Assembly: GCA_037952775.1 (NCBI GenBank)
Contig: JBANAY010000004.1
Coordinates: 10,664,001 to 10,728,000, forward strand
Length of the DNA: 64,000 nucleotides
Direction of reading: 5' to 3'
From: Clonostachys chloroleuca
Taxonomy: Eukaryota > Ascomycota > Sordariomycetes > Hypocreales > Bionectriaceae
Positions 11,287-22,619 of this stretch are shown piece after piece. The notes under the pieces are model-generated. The model saw only the letters and a list, made by a program, of their open reading frames with translations. It made no database searches and was not told the DNA's origin. Every line of letters begins with the position of its first letter. Within the stretch, counting starts at the first letter, position 1. The position numbers and the translations under genes were made by a program.

Positions 11287-12141
11287 TTTGAGGTGGAGCA
11301 GGCACGTAAGGTGCAAGGTGAGACTTGAATGTTGACAGGTATAGAAGATAGAAAGAATGGTTTGGTAGAATGGGTGAGGTTTGGTTACGCATAGAAGTGA
11401 ACTCGAGTCGGAAGATGGACAAAGGTATTATGGGCATGAAGAGAAGCCTCCTCATCTTCAGCCCTTCGCTTAGCAATTCCCGCAATATCAAACCGAAGGA
11501 GGAAGTCTCTTTACAGTGGATTATGGTGTCAGGCAATACCCAGACCTTGAGGGGCCTATCCTCAGATGTGGCACACACGGCGGGAGGGGCTACGATACCC
11601 TCGTTTGATGGATAATTTTGGCAATTAATTGTATTTGGAGACACCAGACTACTGTAGGTTTTGGTTTACTTGTGGTTTTTTAAAGCTAGTGCGATTAGTC
11701 CGGTCGATTTCTTGCAGACGCGGGGAAGCCTCCCCCTCGCATTTCATTCCAATGTGGAAATGTCTGGATAAGACACTTGCCTCATTTGACCCGCAAGTGA
11801 TGTCGTCTGCGCACTAACAGTCATCCAACAGCAATGGATTTGCAATCCACCATCCCGTGATCTTGCTGTGATACTCGGGCCTTGATGGACTTGATGAATT
11901 TGGTTGTTTAGCGAGCATAGGCTCTCCAAGCTGCCCCTCGCTGCTCGGAATGGCGACGAAAAGGGAAACAAAGGTGCCGCCCACTGTGCACTTTGCTGCT
12001 GATCCCCAGTCTGTTTGAATGCTACAAAAACGGGGAGAGATGCAAGACAACTTTAGGCTGACAAACTGCTCTCATAGTACTCCCTGCCACGTTGGTCCAA
12101 CCTCAGTCGATAAACCATTGTCAACATATCCAGCCGCAGCC
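11287..12141. promoter_or_regulatory. divergent BVMO / ALDH 1 promoter
   Basis: About 855 bp shared by two divergent genes. It contains a perfect 7-bp inverted repeat, CACTTGC (11774-11780) and GCAAGTG (11793-11799), separated by 12 bp, about 345 bp before the ALDH 1 start. The half-site CACTTGC recurs upstream of the permease (32882-32888), and GCAAGTG recurs upstream of DAO 2. A spaced inverted repeat is what a dimeric Zn2Cys6 protein could recognise, but that is inference. Confidence 0.5.
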
Positions 12142-13803
12142 ATGTCCTCCGCCAAAACCACCATCACCGCTCCAAACGGACGCCAAATCACCATCAACAC
12201 CGGCCTGTTCATCAGCAACGAATGGGTCGCACCTGTCAAAGGACAGGAGATAACCAGCATCAACCCAGCGTGAGCAAGAATGACCAATCGGCATCTTGAA
12301 CATGGTTTAGAAGCTAATACTTGTTGTGCGCTACTGCATGCCAGAACTGAGGAAGCCATTGTTTCCGTGTCTGCTGCTGGCCCTGAAGATGTAGACAAGG
12401 CCGTCAGCGCTGCCCGGGCTGCTTTTGAGGGTAGTTGGGCTGACGTGGTGGGCACTGAGAGAGGTCGACTCCTGATGAAGCTGGCAGACATTGTCGAGGC
12501 TGAGATGGAGCCGTTGGCCACCCTTGTCACCATGGAAAATGGCAAGCCATACAGCCAGGCTACCGGCGATGTTGAGGAGATGTGCGGCGTTTTCAGATAC
12601 TATGCCGGTTGGGCCGACAAAACATATGGCCAAACAATCGAGACTGGCCGGCAGAAGTTCACACACACCCTTAGAGAGCCAATTGGTGTGTGCGGTCAGA
12701 TCATCCCGTGAGTCCACATCCACATCACATTTCCCCTAGGAAGCATATTTGAGACTGACTGGAGGTACTATGTTTGAATTAGGTGGAACTATCCTCTTGG
12801 TATGGCAGGATGGAAACTAGGTCCCTGTCTCGCATGCGGAAACACTACGGTTCTCAAGCCAGCAGAACAGACGCCGCTCTCGATTCTGTATTTTGCCGAC
12901 TTGGTTGTCAAGGCTGGCTTCCCTCCTGGAGTCATCAATATCCTCAACGGGTACGGGCGTGAAACCGGCTCAGCTATTGTTGACCACCCTGGAATCGACA
13001 AGATATCCTTTACCGGCAGCACGGCGACTGGTCGTCAAATTATGAAATCTGCTGCTGTGAATCTGAAGAACATCACTCTTGAGACGGGAGGGAAATCTCC
13101 CATCATCATTTTTGACGATGCAGACATCAAGCACGCCATCAAGTGGACACATTACGGCATCATGGGAAACATGGGCCAGATTTGCACCGCAACATCCCGC
13201 ATTTTCATCCACGAGAGGATTTACGACGACTTTATGAAGCTTTTCTTGGCTTACATTGAAAAGATATCCATTGTCGGCGATCCTTTTCATGAGAAGACTT
13301 GGCATGGCCCACAAGTTTCAAAGGCTCAATATGAGAGGATCTTGTCCTATGCAGAGTCGGCGCGGCAGGAGGGTGCAAGAGTCTTGCTTGGTGGGAAGGC
13401 TAGCTCCAACAAGCCCAACGGCAAGGGATACTTTATTGAGCCCACAGTGGTTGGTGATGTCAAGTCTTCTATGAAGGTATATAAGGAGGAAATCTTTGGT
13501 CCCTTCGCAGTCGTGGTCAAATTTTCATCGGAACAAGAGGTCATCAAAGCAGCCAATGATACCGAGTATGGTCTGGCGGCTGCCTTGTTCACCACAGATG
13601 TTACAAGGGCAGTCCGCATCTCTCAGCGTCTTCACGCTGGCAATGTTTGGATCAACTCGAATAATAACAGTGACTTTCGGGTTCCATTCGGAGGAATGAA
13701 GCAGTCTGGCATTGGCAGGGAGCTGGGCGAGGCTGGCCTAGAAGCGTACTCGACTCTTAAAGCGGTCCATTTGAATTTGGTACTCGCGAACCCTGATATT
13801 TAG
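12142..13803 (+). CDS. aldehyde dehydrogenase 1
   Basis: Exons 12142-12269, 12345-12707 and 12783-13803 give 503 residues, the usual ALDH length. Catalytic residues are present: Glu264 in LETGGKSP and Cys298 in GQICTA. NAD-binding FTGSTATG and the WNYPL motif are also there. Introns of 75 nt each have GTGAGC or GTGAGT donors and CTAAT or CTGAC branch points. The enzyme should oxidise an aldehyde to the acid with NAD(P)+. It is cytosolic in appearance, with no signal or targeting sequence. A related gene, ALDH 2, lies 5.5 kb away and shares the position of the first intron, so the two are paralogues. In this cluster it could act on the aldehyde made by an amine oxidase or after BVMO ester cleavage. 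Confidence 0.95.
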
Positions 13804-14177
13804 GTGTAGTGCAGCAAAAGATGAACCCTTTTCTGGGCAGAATCAAAGTCAGAATTGTTACAGTTCCCGTTTCGAGAAGCGAAAGTTATAGTTGTATCTC
13901 TTGTAGTCATAAGAGGTTAGCGAGTAGGATCTGGTTCATAAGACTGATAATATCAAGGGGAAGCACGGTATAAACCATGTTGTAGTCAACTTGCGGGAAG
14001 AAGACTGCCCTGATTACCAGCGTATACCAGGCTGGAAAAAAAATCAGAAGAAGCCGTCATAAAGGTAGCATATGGCTGCATCACATTCTATTCCAACTAC
14101 TTAGTTTAGAGTATTCAACTGGGTAAGCTTAGCTTGGCCGAATGAATCACTCCAGGGTTATATGTAACACGAATGTT
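13804..14177. other. convergent 3' intergenic region
   Basis: 374 bp between the 3' ends of ALDH 1 (+) and the ene-reductase relic (-). Nothing further is seen. Confidence 0.4.
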
Positions 14178-15549
14178 CTAGAGGCTCTCAATCGCTCCTC
14201 CACGTGAATATTGTGGCAAGTCAATCCCTTCGACGTCGACATATCCGTACACCTCCATCTTATCATCCTTGGCAAGCCTCTCCTCCCAAATCTTCATACT
14301 TCTTTCAAAGGCTGCAATGACATGATCCTTGGTCAGATCCATCGGTTCTCTTCCTTGCCCATCTGGCGTATCTGAGTGCCCGCGACTGTTTCACTCAGTC
14401 CATAGTCCTGCTCACTAAACTTTTGCCTGATACAGCCGGTTTTGACTCGACCCTGGATAATGTCCCGGGCCAAAGAAGGCTCAGCACAGAATGGCCTCCC
14501 CAGCCCGATGCCGTCCACAGTGTCCAAGGCCTTCACCATGGCACGCACTGTGCGCAAACCCCCGGTTACGAAGACTTTGGTCTTTGACAGCTGGGGCACA
14601 ATTGACTCAGCAAACTCTAGGAAGAATACTTCCCTCTTCTTGGTCGATTCTCGCTTGTGCTCAAAGGCCATATCCTCATATGTGCCCCCCGAAAGCTCGA
14701 TGAAATCGAAGTTGCACTTTCTTTCGAGGAGTTGGCACAGCTTTGCGCACTCTTCTGGGCTGAATCCCTTGGTATCAAACTCGACAGAATTCAGCTTGAT
14801 TCCCAACACAAACCCCGAGGATATCGGGACTTGAGCGCGAATCGAATCGACCAGTTCAACAATGATACGGGCTCGATTTTCCAACGAGCCGCCGTATTCG
14901 TCGGTCCGGTTATTCGTGCGTTGAGAAAGGAACTAGGACAGCAGGTATCCATGGGCACCGTGGAGTTATACGCCATCGAAACCTACTTTATACAGGTAGT
15001 GAGCCGCATGTGTGAAATTAGAAATGATTTACCGAATCTCAGAGTGCGTCGCTGCATGAGGTTTGGCAAATTTCATGCCCCAAACCTCCTTGTCGATACC
15101 GACTGTCGATGCAGAGACTGGGTCTTTCTGAAAGCAGTCTTGCACTTGGCGACCTGGGTGCGATATTTGGCCAATCATCAAGCTCCCATCATGGTTTCCA
15201 GCCTTTGCGAGTTCCTGGAAAGCTTGGAAGCGAGGCCCAGATAGTGGTGCACCACCGGGCACTATCAAATTCCTGGCCCTTCAATATTGATGGGGTCAAC
15301 CATGATGTTCCCAGTCAGAATCATTCCAATGCCACCACCGCCGAACATCCAATAAGCATTGATGATTTCTGGCGTCGGAATGCCTCTTTGAGCCAAGTCC
15401 TTGGGATGCCAGGTGGACAGGCGCTCCGTCATTGCGGCCTTGAGGAACCGGTTAGGTGCAGAAGGCTTTGAGAAATCAAAGGGGAGAGCTTTCCCAAGTG
15501 GAGAGACATCCTCCACAGCAGGCCCTGGGTAGCGAGAGTCTTCCATCAT
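14178..15549 (-). pseudogene. old-yellow-enzyme-like NADH:flavin oxidoreductase, broken
   Basis: Homology to bacterial-type OYE (2,4-dienoyl-CoA reductase-like TIM barrel) runs through the whole stretch: TGNIMVD and QISHPGRQ near the N-terminus, LHGAHGYLLS, RTDEYGGSLENRAR, and VTGGLRT with GIGLGRPF for flavin-phosphate binding. The frame breaks near 15268-15272 (one base missing in the GGAATTTG context) and near 14355, before a C-terminal block that ends in YGYVDVEG. Three in-frame stops lie at 15029-15031, 14966-14968 and 14933-14935. The family often has Gln at these places, so each stop is explained by C to T at a CpA. It is a true pseudogene. An intact enzyme would reduce an activated C=C bond with FMN. 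MM at 15549 is taken as the start. Confidence 0.92.
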
Positions 15550-16230
15550 GGGGGGATAAGATAAACACGGCAAAAAATTGGAAGGGTAGGAAGGCAGGAC
15601 GGCTCAGGTAGTGACTAGGAGCTGAAGGGATTGGTGATCCAAGTTACCATTGGGAGAGAAGCCGATGCTGGAGTATTTGTTTTTAATTGCAATGCTGCTG
15701 GTCATAGGTCTCCTAGAACGCCGATTGTACCTCATGCTTTTGGCTGACCAAGTTTAACATTATTAATATCATATATCACCGTCACAGTCCATTCTTATCA
15801 AACTCCTTCTGCTTTCGTTCAAAATGCGACACTCAGGGAAGACTTGTGGGGCCGAGACTAGGTTGTCCCACACAGTATATACGGGATATGTGCACACTGA
15901 GTCTCAGACTCTCCACCACCACTATTTGAGAGACTTGGAATACACAGCAACTATCAATATACCATACGTACGGTGGAGGCATGTCTAGTAATCATTGCCA
16001 CGGACTCGCATACAGATAGACCAGTTTGAGGAAAAAGGAACGTTCATCGCCAAAGAAGAATACAGCAAAGAATATAGGGTAGGCTTGTCCAGGTGATGCA
16101 CAAGAGAAGAGACGCTGAGGGAGAAAAAGCAACAGCAATACTTGGTCACACGAATCTACTTACAGATGAATTTATTGTGCTGTACCAAGAAAAGCCCCCA
16201 AGCCTCTGGTTGCATGTTATAAAGGCAGGC
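15550..16230. promoter_or_regulatory. upstream region of the ene-reductase relic, 3' flank of the cupin
   Basis: About 680 bp with no gene. AT-rich patches around 15750-15830 are compatible with promoter DNA. No repeat or RNA gene was seen. Confidence 0.4.
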
Positions 16231-16578
16231 TTACACTAGGGTAACTTTGTTTCCGTCAGTGGAAATGAAAATAGCAACATTCTTGAAATCATCGCCAAAC
16301 TCCATGTTCACTGTTGTGCCGCGTGGCAGATAGACAATATGCCCAGTACTAGCAGTAAAGGTTTCACCTCCAACAATTTCACACTTGATCCAGCCCTGGG
16401 TGACATAGAAGAACTCGTCGCATGGCCATGTCAGGGTGGCCTTGCCGGACTCCTGTGCTGCACCAGCCGCAATCTTCCCGTCGGCAGAGCGAAATGCGAT
16501 GGACTTGCTCCCGCCGTATTCGGGAAAGGGAGTCCAGGGGAACGACTCCCAATGACCGTGAACGACTTTGTCTGCCAT
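16231..16578 (-). CDS. small cupin (DUF861 / EutQ-like)
   Basis: 115 residues from MADKVVHGHW; a longer in-frame start at 16803 adds a segment that does not look conserved. A single beta-barrel is indicated by the W-P-C-D-E-F-F-Y-V-T-Q-G-W run followed by the ETFTASTGHIVYLPRGT block. This is the pattern of the Cupin_3 (DUF861) family, which includes ethanolamine-utilisation EutQ-like and ureidoglycine-related cupins. A metal-binding or isomerase/lyase role on a small metabolite is possible; no specific reaction can be claimed. The gene is divergent from NmrA-like 1 across 843 bp. An EutQ-like cupin among amine oxidases and ALDHs is at least consistent with amine catabolism. Confidence 0.82.
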   Translation of the reverse strand: MADKVVHGHWESFPWTPFPEYGGSKSIAFRSADGKIAAGAAQESGKATLTWPCDEFFYVTQGWIKCEIVGGETFTASTGHIVYLPRGTTVNMEFGDDFKNVAIFISTDGNKVTLV

Positions 16579-17421
16579 GATGATGTAATTCTGTTCTGCA
16601 ATATCAGTAAGCACGAAGCAACACGTGACCAGTGATTGGAACACGTCGATGGTTTCGATGATTATACTCCTCTGTGATCCAAATGCAGGACTGGGAAGAA
16701 GGTGTTGGGCCAACATACCGGAATGAATTTCCTGCTCGAGAAATTTTTCACTTGGGACCACGTTGGAAGGGGAGTAGATGGTTCTAGAGATTCGAGTTCT
16801 CACTTCTGCCTGCCGGTGATGTGACTATATACTGGATAAATAAGCATGGTACACTCTCAGAGATTTCTAGTTGGTTGGTCGCGAAATGCTTGAATGAGGA
16901 AATGCAGGCGGGGCTCCAAAAAGGTCCCATTATCGTTGCCACCTCCGCCTTTTGAATCTGTAGGTACCACCTGCAGACGGGGTTCAACGTTGCGTTGCAT
17001 AGGTAGAAACACGTAACAGCACCGCAACGTCAACGACACTTCGCGGAATCGCCCAAATAGGCAATTGCAGTGATCTTCTTAGTCAGCCTCGGCGGCCACT
17101 GATGACAGAGACTCAAGCTATCGGCGTGCTGCATTGCTGCTCAGTAAGCTCCTGGTCCATCTCCAAGTGTAACGGGGTAAATCGGTGGGGAGTCGACTGT
17201 CAGCTCGCGGATTCGCTGAGACAGGCAACTTGAGTTACCTTGACGAATTGCCCATGACAAATCCTAGAGTTGTGGATCGTGTCCCTCACAAATGGCCAGT
17301 GAACCTTACATATCGTAGTGCTCGATGTTGAAAATGGAGTGAACCGGTGTTGATTGAGCAGAACAATCATCAATTAGACCTCGATGAAAAACATCAATTA
17401 GAAACTTTTCAAATCCGTACA
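16579..17421. promoter_or_regulatory. divergent cupin / NmrA-like 1 promoter
   Basis: 843 bp. AAGGTCCCATT starts at 16921, about 345 bp before the cupin start, and the same 11-mer occurs upstream of the permease (from 32890). CCAAGTG lies near 17164. No gene seen. Confidence 0.45.
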
Positions 17422-18421
17422 ATGACTTCTTCTGTTGGCAAACCGTCTGCCATTGCGGTCGCCGGATCAGGTGATATCGCTCGATACCTTGCCGAGGAAT
17501 TTGTTCGGCACGGCCAGTATGAATTTCACCTCATCTCGCGCAAGGAGCCGTCATGGGCATCTCAGCTCAAAATCCAGCACCACGCCGTCCGAGACTTCAA
17601 CAAGGACAAACTTGCCGAAATCTTCAACGAGCACGGCATAAAGGCTATCATATCGACCCTCTCTACCGATGACGCCTCCGTCTTTATCCCCCTCCACGAG
17701 GCAATCCTGGATGCATGCCGAATCTCGGCCACCTGCAAGCGCCTGATCCCTAGTGACTTTGTCGGCGATGTTGAGAAGTGGCCTCACCTCCCACGAAGCT
17801 ACAGAAACACCCGCTTCACGTTCCGAAAGATTCTCGAGGACCAGACCGAGGTTGAGTGGACATCTGTCAATCAGGGGTGGTTGATGGACTACTTTGTCCA
17901 CTTCCCAGAGGGCGCAAAAACCTACATCAAGCCATATGCATCCTGGCCGTTGAGTCTTAAAGACGCCACATGCAGACTCCCTGGAAATGGTGATGACAAA
18001 CTCACTTGGACAGCCGCGCACGATGTCGCAAAAGCTGTTGTGGCACTCATGGCGCAACCCAAGTGGGATAGGTACACTTACGTCTACGGCGAAGTTGGGA
18101 CATGGCGTGAAGTGTTGCCTAAGGTTGAAAATGCGCTCGGCATCAAAATTGAGGTAAGCCAATTTGCGTGCCCTCCGCCCTTTCTCCCGCTAACGGTGGC
18201 AGCGGCTCCCCTTTCCGGTTGAGAAGATTGAGAAGGCAGTGGAGGATTTCAGTGACCCCGAGAAACAGTATATGGCAAGCATTGATGAGTGGACTGTCCG
18301 TGGTGCCGGCTTGGTTCCTCTGGACGTCGCGAGAAAGCAGCGCGAGAACCTTTTCAGCAGTATCAAGTTCCGAACCATCGAGGAGTTGCTGCATGAGGCG
18401 CAGACCGTGGACATTGTCTAA
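17422..18421 (+). CDS. NmrA-like / isoflavone-reductase-like protein 1
   Basis: Two exons (17422-18153 and 18203-18421) joined by a 49-nt intron (GTAAGC donor, GCTAAC branch) give 316 residues. The N-terminal AVAGSGDIARYLAEEF is an NAD(P)-binding Rossmann loop of the atypical short-chain-dehydrogenase family. The body, with RLIPSDFVGD and NQGWLMDYF, resembles fungal isoflavone/phenylcoumaran-benzylic-ether-reductase-like proteins (CipA type). It could reduce a small aromatic substrate with NADPH or act as a redox sensor. An in-frame ATG at 17347 would add 25 residues; the later one is preferred because the Rossmann fold follows at once. It is related to NmrA-like 3 at 34437, with a similar C-terminal FRxxEELL/FRSLEDLL tail. 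No lesions. Confidence 0.9.
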
Positions 18422-19264
18422 GGGCAAACACCTAGTATACCAGTAACGTACAACCGTCGTTGGAAGGTTGCAGATCTTAGGTGTGTTGCAATTAACGACT
18501 TGATACCTATCAATGTCTCATCCTGAGGATCGCCTGCAGGGTTCCCAGTTTGGCGGACCAAAAAATGGACCTAGATACCTTGGTTGGCAGATGCTTTGGT
18601 GTTCATCCTTATCTATGTTATGGAGATTCTAGCTATGTGACTTTACAAAGGAAGTTCCCCGTGGTATCTTTGGAATAAACGTATAAATCATGGAATCGCA
18701 GATAGAACGTTGTTCATTGATGTTAGCTAGGGAAATGATATTATGTCCGAGATGTCTGCCCACGTCCATATCTAAGGTAGGGTGTGTTTCATCCCGCTGC
18801 TCGCGGGACATTCCCCAGGGTGCGACACTAAAGGAAGAGCGCCTGGCTCAAAAGTCGTAGATTGGTAAACGAGGGGACAAGGGGGCATAGTTGATCTTGT
18901 GGGGTTCTCTCCAAATCTCGTGGTGGAATCTGGCATGAGGGAGATTCTCCGCCCTTGGGCAGTAGTGTACAGCTTCGGTCTTCCACTTGAAAGGGAAAGT
19001 GGGCACAATATCTGTGGGGGTTGGGCATCTTGGCCGCTTCTCCTCTTTCCCTTATCGTACATTTCCCAAGATGCAGGAGGAGAACGATTAACCAGGGAGA
19101 GCTGATCCATAGAAAATTCGTGAGCTTGCCCATCTCAAATCGTCCACATAATTTCTTCTTCATCACCTTTCAAGTGTCTGCTCTGCGTTTAGCTACGCGA
19201 CATCTTTATTAGATCAAATTTTGTGCAAGTGCTAACTGCCAGAAGGGAGGTGACAACTGTAGAA
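18422..19264 (+). promoter_or_regulatory. upstream region of ALDH 2
   Basis: 843 bp without a gene. AAAGTGGGC at 18996-19004 differs by one base from CAAGTGGGC, and CCACTTG precedes it at 18983-18989. The two make an imperfect inverted repeat CCACTT-N8-AAGTGG about 265 bp before the start codon. Confidence 0.45.
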
Positions 19265-21212
19265 ATGGCAACAGCACCTACATCTTCTACTCTCACGGCA
19301 CCCAACGGTGTTCAGTACCTTCAACCATTGGGATTATTCATTGACAATGACTTCGTTCCCTCTAAGTCTGGCGAGCGTGTGGCAACATTTAGCCCTCAGT
19401 ACGTCCACCATCGAGACACATATCCGACAATTACTGACTTCCATGATAAAGTGATGAGACTAAAATTGCCGAGGTCCATGCCGCAGGTCCTGAAGATGTG
19501 GACATCGCAGTAAAGGCAGCCAGAGCGGCCTTCAATGGTCCATGGAGCAGAGTATCGGCGGCTGCTCGAGGCACCCTCCTGTTCAAGTTGGCAAGTTTGC
19601 TGGAGGATCATAGGAGAGAGTTGGCAACGATTGAGACGTGGGATAATGGTGAGTTAAGAATTAATCTTGTCCATGCCTAGCATACCGACATTGATATCAG
19701 TGCCGCCCTTTCTTTTTTTTCTTTCGCAAATCGGGTGTGTAGGATGTGCTGACACGGCAACTATTCTATTTTTCCGCATACAGGAAAAGCAATTTCGGAT
19801 TCTCTCGAGTGTGTCGATGACAGTGTGTCGGTTGTGCGTTACTTTGCAGGGCATGCAGACAAGTCCAGCGGTCAAAGTAGGTCAAAGTACCTGGAGGTAC
19901 AGTCCCAGAAACGGTCCATTGACGAGCCGCCACAGCATTCGAAACCTTGCCGAATCAACACATCTTCACGATCCGTGAGCCACTCGGTGTGTGCGGTCAG
20001 ATTGTGCCATGGAACTATCCATTGCTCATGACCATACACAAGCTTGCTCCCGCCCTGGCTGCGGGAAATTGCGTCGTGTTGAAGGCGGCTGAGCAAACTC
20101 CTCTGTCGGCACTCTATCTCGCAGGATTGATCAAACAGGCTGGGTTTCCCCCTGGTGTTGTTAATATCCTCAATGGCTTTGGCAGGACATGCGGAGCCGC
20201 CATCGCCCGCCATCTTGACGTGGACAGGGTCGGGTTTACCGGCTCAACTGAGACGGGAAAGGTGGTCATGCAGTTGGCTTCGTCCACTCTGAAGCCTATC
20301 GAGCTAGAGACTGGTAAGTGGGCATGGAGGCAACGTCTGGAAAGCGGCCAGGAAAATCGGATAATCTTGTTGACATTTTGGACAGGCGGCAAATCGCCCC
20401 TCGTCATCTTTCCCGATGCCGACTTGAAGAAGGCAGTTTACTGGGGACATATTGGCATCATGGCGAGTTCTGGCCAGAATTGCACTGCCAACAGCCGCAT
20501 CCTGGTCCATGAAGCAGTCTACGACGAGTTCATCAAGCTCTTCTTGGCCCAGATCGGCTCCGCCAAGCTTGGAAACCCATTTGATGAAGACACATTCACG
20601 GGCCCGGTGGTCGACGCGGTCCAGAGAGATCGCATCTTGGGGTATATCAAAATCGGCCAGGAAGAAGGCGCCACGCTACTCACAGGAGGGAGGATATGGC
20701 CAGACCGACCCATGGGCAAAGGTCACTATATTGAGCCCACCGTCTTCACCGATGTGACTGATGATATGCGGATCTGCCGAGAAGAAATTTTTGGCCTTGT
20801 TGCGGTGGTGATGAAATTCAGCTCCGAGTCTGAAGCTATCCGCCGAGCGAATGACTCCATATATGGACTGGGGGCAGCAGTGTTCACAAAGGATGTCTCG
20901 CGTCTGATTAGAGTATCCAAGGCTCTTCAGAGTGGCAGTAAGTCTTCCCAAACTAACCGCTATGCCCGTGATTGTCTTGCGCGATAAACTAACCAGCAAA
21001 TCCCTTTAGCGGTTTGGGCAAATAACAGCAATTGTACAATGGATCCTAGGGTAGTCTTCGGAGGCATGAAGCAGTCGGGCATTGGAAAGGAGCTGGGCCA
21101 AGCGGGTTTCGAGGCCTATACAAACGTCAGAGCCGTCTACTTGGAGATCGACGAGAATGATGACGAGGATCGGGAAAGCAACAGCAAGACGTCTAGAGAA
21201 TTTCATCTATAG
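19265..21212 (+). CDS. aldehyde dehydrogenase 2
   Basis: Six exons (19265-19398, 19452-19648, 19784-19876, 19936-20313, 20386-20937, 21010-21212) join in frame to 518 residues. Catalytic Glu266 (LETGGKSP) and Cys300 (GQNCTA), [13 protein letters not shown] and the EIFG motif are intact. Introns are 53, 135, 59, 72 and 72 nt with standard donors. The first intron falls at the same place and phase as in ALDH 1; the remaining four are not in ALDH 1. The C-terminus carries an acidic, Ser-rich tail ([12 protein letters not shown]) beyond the usual end. Same class of reaction as ALDH 1; having two suggests two aldehyde intermediates or two substrates. Confidence 0.93.
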
Positions 21213-21473
21213 GACAAGTGATTGAATTTCAATTTAAGCGACTCTCTTGGCCATGGCTATCTTTGATGAATGCTTCTTAACCCGCTTTCACACATTGAAT
21301 TATCGCATGAACCATCAATCATCATTCGCATTGTCAAACAGGGAGTATTGTCACTAAAAAGAGGTCTAAGACAAGTGACGTGTTGCAAAATTGAGTACAA
21401 CATCGTATTAAATTAAATGCAGCATGGGAAAGCGCTGACAGTGATACTGCTCAGAGGAATGCTCCCTGACCAA

Positions 21474-22619
21474 TTACAACCTAGCTACGGTAGGAATATC
21501 CAGTAAAAACTCATCGACAAGATTAACCACCGCGCGAGCGAGTCCAAAGCTGTAAACGTAGCCACCAGCATTCTGTCCATAAGCGTGGATTACTCGCTGG
21601 TCGCCCAAAAGCTCCTTCTCACACCTCACTCCAGCAATGTCTTTGTCGAGGGAGGGGAAGACGCCGACATGATCGTAAAGGATATCCCAGTCTTTGGGAT
21701 TCGGCGAAGGGAACACATCGGGCTGGTTGAGATGGGCATTGCGGCAAATCTGAAATACAAGGTTAGCATAAGCCACAATGAGGTTGAGATGGAGAAGCCA
21801 GACCGTTGCTCGATGGTCATCATTGATCGAAACATCTCTAGATGCTTCGGTCAGGACACCCCCGCAGTAGACGGTCCCATCGAGACGAGAGAAGGCGGTG
21901 GAGTAGTATCCATTGGGGCCTCGTCGAATATAGAGGCGGTCATAAGTCGGAGGAGCCTTTGCAACGACGCACTGCAGTCGCCAGGATGTCAAGTTCTTTT
22001 CTTGCACGTCTTTGAGAGTCTCGGAGCCAAAACCAGACGCATTGATGAGGATGTCGTGCCCCAGACCTTTGAGGTCGGCAAGCGCAAACACCTTGGTGCG
22101 GAGGAACTTGACGCCACGGGCTTGCAGTCGCTCGTAGAGCCAAAGAAGGAACTTCTGAGGAGTCAGAACGACCGTCTTGTACTTCATACCATAGATTGCG
22201 CCCTTTGGGAGCTCATCGAGCGTCATCCACCGAAAGGCGGGAACTTTGTGAGCATACCAGACATCCGATTTGGTGCCACGGTCCATGATTTCAGTCATCT
22301 CGATCTGGCGGACACTGGACTCTGGGTTCGTCTCGGCCAGCTTCCAGAGACCGGCAAATCCTTCCAGCTGCATCTTTTGCTCGTGTGGCTTCGACTGGTG
22401 GACACCAACCCAGATGGCGCCAGCCCAAGGGCTCGCCCACTCCTTGGTATCATAGTCGCCGGGTAGAAGATCGGCTACGATGGTGATGTCGTGATCTCGT
22501 GGGAGCTTCGCCGCAGCCATCATGCCGGTGACACTGTTTGTATGGTCAGAGGCCTACATCCAAAAGGTCAACCCAATGGGGTTTGCTTACCCAGCACCCA
22601 GAATTGTCACTTTGACCAT
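21474..22619 (-). CDS. D-amino-acid-oxidase-like flavoenzyme (DAO 2)
   Basis: Three exons (22619-22591, 22533-21804, 21749-21474) give 344 residues, the normal length of D-amino-acid/D-aspartate oxidases. The short first exon carries MVKVTILGAG and is completed by VTGMMAA across a 57-nt intron, rebuilding the FAD-binding GxGxxG loop. The second intron (54 nt) is in frame, has a weak GTCTGG donor, but a good GCTAAC branch and TTTCAG acceptor; removing it restores the family pattern RATICRNAHLNQPD. The C-terminal YGQNAGGYVYSFG block matches the DAO signature. The last three residues, ARL, fit a PTS1 peroxisomal signal, which suits an H2O2-forming oxidase. It should deaminate a D-amino acid or related imino acid. 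No lesion. Confidence 0.92.

Noticed and set aside
12072..12545. Long minus-strand frame opposite ALDH 1
   Set aside because: Antisense shadow of a well-supported ALDH gene with intact motifs.
21585..22466. A 293-codon plus-strand frame opposite DAO 2
   Set aside because: Antisense to a family-supported gene; composition has no domain features.
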